DNA from: Yponomeuta sedellus
Lineage: Eukaryota; Arthropoda; Insecta; Lepidoptera; Yponomeutidae
DNA length: 64,000 nt
Assembly (NCBI GenBank): GCA_934045075.1
Contig: OW203731.1
Location: 13,773,062-13,837,061 of the forward strand
Direction: 5' to 3'
Shown: positions 59,527 through 64,000 of the stretch, piece after piece
Layout of the letters: each line of letters starts with the position of its first letter
Numbering within the stretch: the stretch's first letter is position 1
Made by a program: the position numbers and the translations under genes
The notes under the pieces: generated by a model
What the model was told of the DNA's origin: nothing
Databases searched by the model: none
What the model saw: only the letters and a program-made list of their open reading frames with translations

Positions 59527-60498
59527 TTAATTGTTGTAAGTGAAGCTCAGAAATGTCGCGTTTACGACACTGTGACAGGTGACGAATCCTGGATTTCTCA
59601 ATATGATCCAGAAACAAAGCATCAGTCGACAGTTTGGTTGTTTCAAAATGAACCAACGCCTACGAAAGTGAAGCGATCGAGGAGCGCAGGATTTTTTTTA
59701 TAGTTTCTTCACTTTGACGGGGTACCTAACTTCAATTCCACTTTGAGACCAAAGCAGCATCAACGCTGAATAATAATAATATTGGCCTTTTTGCATCTAC
59801 TTAATGAGATGATTTATACAGCGTCCAGTGGTATCTTCACTCACACTAGATGGGTGAAGGGCCCACTCCGACGCTGTAGTGCCTGGGACATGGTTTTATA
59901 GATGGTGTAGGCTTGCCCAGCACCTATACCATCCTGACAGCTTAGTCGGCCTAGCCCACAGGAAAGACTAGTCAATACGTGCGGAGCCAACCAGGCCGCG
60001 GGTTTCCTCACGATGTTTTCCTTCACAGTTAGCGAGTGGTATTGCAACTACAAATTCTCAAATGTACGTAACTTTGAAATTAAACAAAGTCATTAAACGC
60101 TGAATGGTATAACACAAAATGCCTGCCAGAAGTTTTTTTCTGAATTGAGCAACAAGCGATTGAACAACGGGCTCCGCGGGGTCCTTCTTCACCACGACAA
60201 CGCGCCCGCGCACACTGCGATCAAAACGAGGGACTTCCTGGACTCCACACAGATCAGAGTCTTAGGAGACCCTCCTTACAGTCCTGATTAGGTTCCGTGT
60301 GACTTCTTTTTACTGCCTAAAATAAAAAATCTGCTCAAAGGGATACAGTTTTCATCGCCGGAAGACGTGCTAGCAGCGTTTGAGAAGGCCGTGGAAGAGG
60401 TGTCTGCGGAGGACTGGAATAAATGTTTTGAAAATTGGTTCAGACGCATGATACGTGGTATAGAGGCTGGTGGAGAGTGCTCTGAAAAGATTAAATAA
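59527..60498 (+). pseudogene. mariner (D34D-type) transposase pseudogene, split by a SINE
   Basis: The first part (59527-59771) encodes RVYDTVTGDESWISQYDPET and TVWLFQNEPTPTKVKRSRSA; the D of GDESW is the first catalytic Asp. After the inserted SINE, 60106-60498 encodes LLHHDNAPAHTAIKTRDFL (second Asp) and PPYSPD-stop-VPCDFFLLPK (third Asp, 34 residues after the second), ending CFENWFRRM..SEKIK. A premature stop before 59704, a +1 shift near 59744, an internal stop and a missing N-terminus make it inactive. Confidence 0.92.
59772..60095 (-). mobile_element. tRNA/ATT-tailed SINE inserted in mariner (head missing)
   Basis: Left (3') end shows the (AAT)n tail complement, then ggcctttttgcatctactta, cactcacactagatgggtga, gcctgggacatggttttata and tttcctcacgatgttttcct. 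10-bp target duplication aacgctgaat at 59762-59771 and 60096-60105. Lacks the tRNA-like head, so 5'-truncated. Confidence 0.9.
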
Positions 60499-60701
60499 AA
60501 ATAGTTTTTAGGTATAATGTGAAATTTTATTCTCTACAATGTTTGTCTTATGGGTATTTCAATAGAAGTAAGAGTATCAGTTTCAAAGAAATATGGTCTT
60601 GAAAATTCGCAAAATGTAAATTTGCAAGTAAATAAGTTCCGGTTCACAACTTTTGATTTCGGCTATACCAATAAATCGAATTTAAAGTTTTAGACAATCA
60701 T
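60499..60701. other. No recognised feature after mariner
   Basis: May include the mariner 3' untranslated end, but a terminal inverted repeat could not be identified because the 5' end is lost. Confidence 0.3.
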
Positions 60702-60965
60702 GCTGTGTGGTTTCGGCTTAAAGAATAGCACCAACCCAAATTCTTCCCGCGGGTGTCGTAAAAGGTGACTAAGGGACACAAACTGGGGGGTGGGCAGCAG
60801 CGCCCCCTGCAGTACAATGCCACCAATCTGCGATCCTCAACCCGCATGCCCAGCGTGGGGATTATGGGCATTAACCCCCAATGATGGTATAAGACAGGCC
60901 GCTCTGGTCATCACTAGGGGAGGGCTATGTCCAGCAGTGGACTCCATAATATAGCCTGAAGAAGA
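60702..60965 (+). mobile_element. 5'-truncated LINE tail with (GAA)n end
   Basis: cccgcgggtgtcgtaaaagg, ctgcgatcctcaacccgcat, ggggagggctatgtccagca and tatagcctgaagaa. 10-bp target duplication agacaatcat at 60692-60701 and 60966-60975. Longest copy of its family here. Confidence 0.82.
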
Positions 60966-61874
60966 AGACAATCATACAACGCAAAATTTAACTCTCTTTA
61001 ATATTGCAATAACGAAGATTCCAGTCCAAAGTACCGTTTCCGAGCTAGAAGCACAAAACTGAAAGAAAGTGTGATAAGTTCGCGGTTTTTTGGCCCCCAA
61101 AAGTTGAGCTCACCTCCTGGGACCGTGCGAATTCGCATTACACGCATTTAAGATCAAATGATGTTATAAAATGATATCCAGCTTTCTGGAAATTAATTCC
61201 TGGATTTTTTTTAATTTGATTGACCTATTATATTAACATCAAGAATTTAAAATGTCAAGAACATAAAAAAAATAACATTCCATGCGATAATAAGTAAAAA
61301 TGTCAAACAAGAGAGGTCACGGGGATAATATCAAATAGTATATCATTGTTATACTTATTTTAATCAATATAATTATCAGTCAGAAATTCGATTATTGTAT
61401 GATAGCAGTTTTTAAATAATATATTTTTTTATTTGTGCTTGTACAAGCCTAAGTCCAGTTCTCTTAATGCACTAGACAGCTTATTATAAATTACAGGGCC
61501 CATGCAAAATACACTTTTGTGCACCAGCGCTGTATTTGTCCTCTGCGTAAACATATTTTCGTTTTATACCGTTTTAATCACTGACTGACTTGTGAAACTC
61601 GTATGAAACTAAATAGATATTGTGACTTTTATAACTACGCATGCCTATAGTATATTTTTGACTAAGGAACTAATAACCACGACAGTAAAATTGTATATTT
61701 TGACTTAAATTCTGGTTAACTGAAAACGGCATATTTTTATCTAGATTAGAAACTTAAAACCTCTCAAGAACTACATTTGAGCTGATGAACTTCGTAACAA
61801 TGTCCACCAGATAATGTGCTACTTAATGAAAGTATTTGATGAACAAAGTGATTTTTTTTACTTAAATTTGAAGT

Positions 61875-62120
61875 TCTAATTTCCCATCTCTGAAAGTCTT
61901 CATCAGAACATCACCAAATTACCCTGGGACAGCTTTTATATTATATTTTATGAAACATATGCATATTATTTATGAATGGGCCTCATTAGGCCTTATTTGC
62001 TGCTGTCCATTGAAAAGTTCTTTTCTCCATCTCTCAAAGTCTTCATGACATCTTCACCAAATTAAAATGGGACCAATGGGACGCTATACCTAGTAGAACA
62101 AAAAAAAATATCGAAATAGG
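61875..62120 (+). repeat. Moth interspersed repeat, segment present twice
   Basis: catctctgaaagtcttcatc and acatcaccaaatta (61885-61921) recur as catctctcaaagtcttcatg and catcttcaccaaatta (62028-62064). Confidence 0.55.
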
Positions 62121-62234
62121 TTAAGATTTGACGAAGATAATGCGAAAACATAGTGAAAAATAATTAACATACGCGTCGATGTGATAACCTCTTTTGAAGT
62201 CGGTTAAAATGGAAATGACTTTCATTAAATAAAT

Positions 62235-62365
62235 ATGTGCATCATCTATAAAAATATCAACTGTAGCTACACGGTTCATGAGAGTTTACGTTCAGCTTGG
62301 GGACAGACGGACATACCATCTTAGCAATTGGGTCCCGTTTTTACCCTCTGGTACGGAACCCTAAA
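62235..62365 (-). repeat. 'AGGGTTCCGT' repeat fragment, minus strand
   Basis: cagcttggggacagacggac, gcaattgggtcccgttttta and tctggtacggaaccctaaaa are the complement of the family's start. Confidence 0.6.
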
Positions 62366-63320
62366 ATCTATGTTTTAGTTGGAAGTTATACTTAAAGGGC
62401 TATAGTTAATTATTGTTTATGTAGTTAATTATTCCAAGACATTATAAAATGTAAAGGTGATATGCTGTCGACTGTTCCTCAACAGCAAGTTGCGAATTCA
62501 AAAACTAGGGGGTACAAACTGCGACCACGAGTTCTTATAGGAAGCTGCCATAATAATCGGTACCGTTTTTAGTAAAGTTTTAAGCAACTTATTTGTCAAT
62601 AAATCACATAAAAATTAAAAGATGTACCAACATAGCTTAATCGATCTTGTACTAGAAACCTTAAAAAAAAAAATTTCTTCCACCTATTTTGCAAAATGTG
62701 AAATATCTGTGAACCATCCATGAGGTATATTTTCGTGTATCGTTTTCGAAAATTTCTATACATTTACCACGGATATCCGTGACATTTACTATCTGCGAAC
62801 GGTTTAATCAGTGATGTCTGCGCGCGCCCCAGTCCCTTCTGTGTGGCCCAATTATTTCTATTAGCGCCATCTAACGTGGAGTAGCATAGACTAGTGAGAT
62901 TGGGCACAAGCAACTCATTATCAAGTACGGTAGCTGACTGGGTTACGAAAGATTGATTAAAATAATTAAGTTATCTCGATCTTAATAACTTATTGATTAA
63001 ATCATTGGATTTTTTAATATTAATTTATAAAAAAATAAACTATTAGGGAAATGTGGTTCAATTTCGTTATTATACAGAAAATGTAATAAGTTAGTCACAA
63101 ATTTTACCGACAAGCGACGTCAGCGCCAGGATCCGAAAAAAGCTATTGAATGATCTTCTATCCTTACTTCAAATTCAATGGTAAAACTAAAAGTAGAGAT
63201 ATGTAATTTAAATCAAAACGTTTGCAACCACGAATACAACTCACCACGCATCACCAAAAGAAGTGGTCGGACAAGGGGCCGTCATTACACGTGAAATAGC
63301 ATTATTTTAGTATTTCTTAA
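62366..63320. other. No recognised feature
   Basis: AT-rich intron sequence with no clear repeat or coding signal. Confidence 0.3.
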
Positions 63321-63420
63321 TGATTCGCGATACTCATACATAGTTATATATTAAACGGGTCAAACAGCGATACAAATAAAATAACGTGATTGCGATCACG
63401 TTATTTTATTTATATTATTT
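63321..63420. repeat. Interspersed repeat with perfect 17-bp hairpin
   Basis: aaataaaataacgtgat (63374-63390) pairs exactly with atcacgttattttattt (63395-63411) around tgcg. The left flank gattcgcgatactcatacat resembles 28905-28990. Confidence 0.65.
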
Positions 63421-63638
63421 CGAATTACTTATGACGATATTGAAACGCTCGAAACTTTTTAGTAATTTTTAAATCCTCACCTAACTCAGTTACAAGGCCA
63501 CTGTCAACGTTTTCTGCCTCAGGCTTAACATGTCTTTTTGAACCCCTACGGCCCACTTGGACAAAATCATTTTTATCTAAGTGGAATTTCTATTGTACCA
63601 GAAAATATCGTTTAAAATCTTTCGATTGTCTATTTCAG

Positions 63639-63814
63639 GTTACTCGACATTGACGATTGGTGGCGCACTCAGCAATTCGAATGCGTGTGTATGCTAAATC
63701 TTCTGGATCGCTGTAGCAAGCCCAAGACCATGCTCCAGCAAGCGAAGGCAGCGCTGGCCCCTGACGGAGTCCTGCTACTGGCTCTAGTGCTACCATTTAA
63801 ACCTTACGTCGAAG
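63639..63814 (+). CDS. METTL9: METTL9/DREV-like methyltransferase, internal exon C
   Basis: This 176-bp exon follows the acceptor ..gtctatttcag. The AT from exon B plus its first G gives Met, then LLDIDDWW..FECVCMLNLLDRCSKP, the conserved 'C-NLLDRC' block of METTL9. It continues through LAPDGVLLLALVLPFKPYVE, matching the motif-IV to VI beta strands of the fold. The donor is g|gtagta, leaving the reading frame in phase 1. The C-terminal exon(s) are past the window end. No frameshift or stop occurs across the three exons, so the gene looks functional. Confidence 0.94.
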
Positions 63815-63863
63815 GTAGTAAGGCCTTTACTATTTTTCATGTAGTCTATATACGTCTAATTGC

Positions 63864-64000
63864 AGGGCAACGGGCTTCTCTCAGAAAGAAAGAGTATGGG
63901 CTTAACCGCGGATTGACAAGTTCAAGCGCTGGGGTTTTTCAACACCTCAGTCACTCAGGTATCCTCAAGATATTTTCCTTCGCCGTTAGCGAGTTATTGC
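63864..64000. repeat. Interspersed repeat module at window end
   Basis: gcagggcaacgggcttctct, gcggattgacaagttcaagc as at 985-1068, then ttttccttcgccgttagcga as in the SINE body at 59772-60095. Continues beyond the window. Confidence 0.5.

Larger units (their letters stand above)
56603..63638 (+). other. METTL9: METTL9 intron of about 7.0 kb between exons B and C
   Basis: Bounded by gtgagt at 56603 and tatttcag at 63638. It contains a tRNA-derived SINE, a MITE, two LINE tails, a broken mariner with a nested SINE, and simple repeats. About 56640-58440 shows no feature I recognise; a short frame near 58212-58433 ending ..KRVRNAGLNNY is lysine-rich but matches nothing I know. Confidence 0.85.

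Overview
The window reads as nuclear DNA from a moth or butterfly (Lepidoptera). The case rests on one split insect-type gene with long introns, an AT-rich background, tRNA-derived and 5S rRNA-derived SINEs, truncated non-LTR retrotransposon tails, a broken mariner, and many short inverted-repeat (MITE-like) elements. The species cannot be named from sequence alone. Nothing is bacterial, there is no CRISPR array, and no intact second protein gene is recognised. Most open frames over 60 codons are chance frames or lie inside repeats. 

The one confident gene is on the plus strand: an orthologue of METTL9/DREV, a SAM-dependent protein-histidine methyltransferase. Three consecutive internal exons are present at 6922-7112, 56396-56602 and 63639-63814. 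All have canonical AG/GT borders, and the phases join without a gap (2+1, then 2+1, ending in phase 1). The first exon(s) lie upstream of base 1 and the last exon(s) beyond base 64000. The introns are about 49.3 kb and 7.0 kb, so nearly the whole window is intron. 

Layout: 1-6.9 kb is the upstream intron or flank with SINEs and a common 'AGGGTTCCGT' repeat. At 8.7-10.4 kb is a perfect 1.7-kb (GTCT)n array. From 11 to 37 kb there are tRNA-SINEs, eight 5S-derived SINE copies or fragments (continuing to 46 kb), LINE tails, and moderately GC-rich segments near 15.4-17.3 and 25.2-25.8 kb. From 38 to 55 kb palindromes and further GC/CpG-rich blocks alternate with AT-rich sequence; these blocks are possible cis-regulatory DNA. 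At 55.7-56.3 kb a MITE with 8-bp target duplications ends about 70 bp before the middle METTL9 exon. The last intron holds a mariner transposase pseudogene split by a SINE, two LINE tails and further repeats. 

The richest material is the insertion history. Target-site duplications (TSDs) can be read directly at many elements, which lets nested events be ordered: a LINE inside a SINE, a SINE inside mariner, a SINE inside an older repeat, a 217-bp tandem duplication later hit by a LINE, and two insertions at one 11-bp target. No multi-gene system was found. The most novel-looking items are the 5S-derived SINE family, its possible shared 3' end with a LINE, the very long pure tetranucleotide array, and the large MITE beside the methyltransferase exon.
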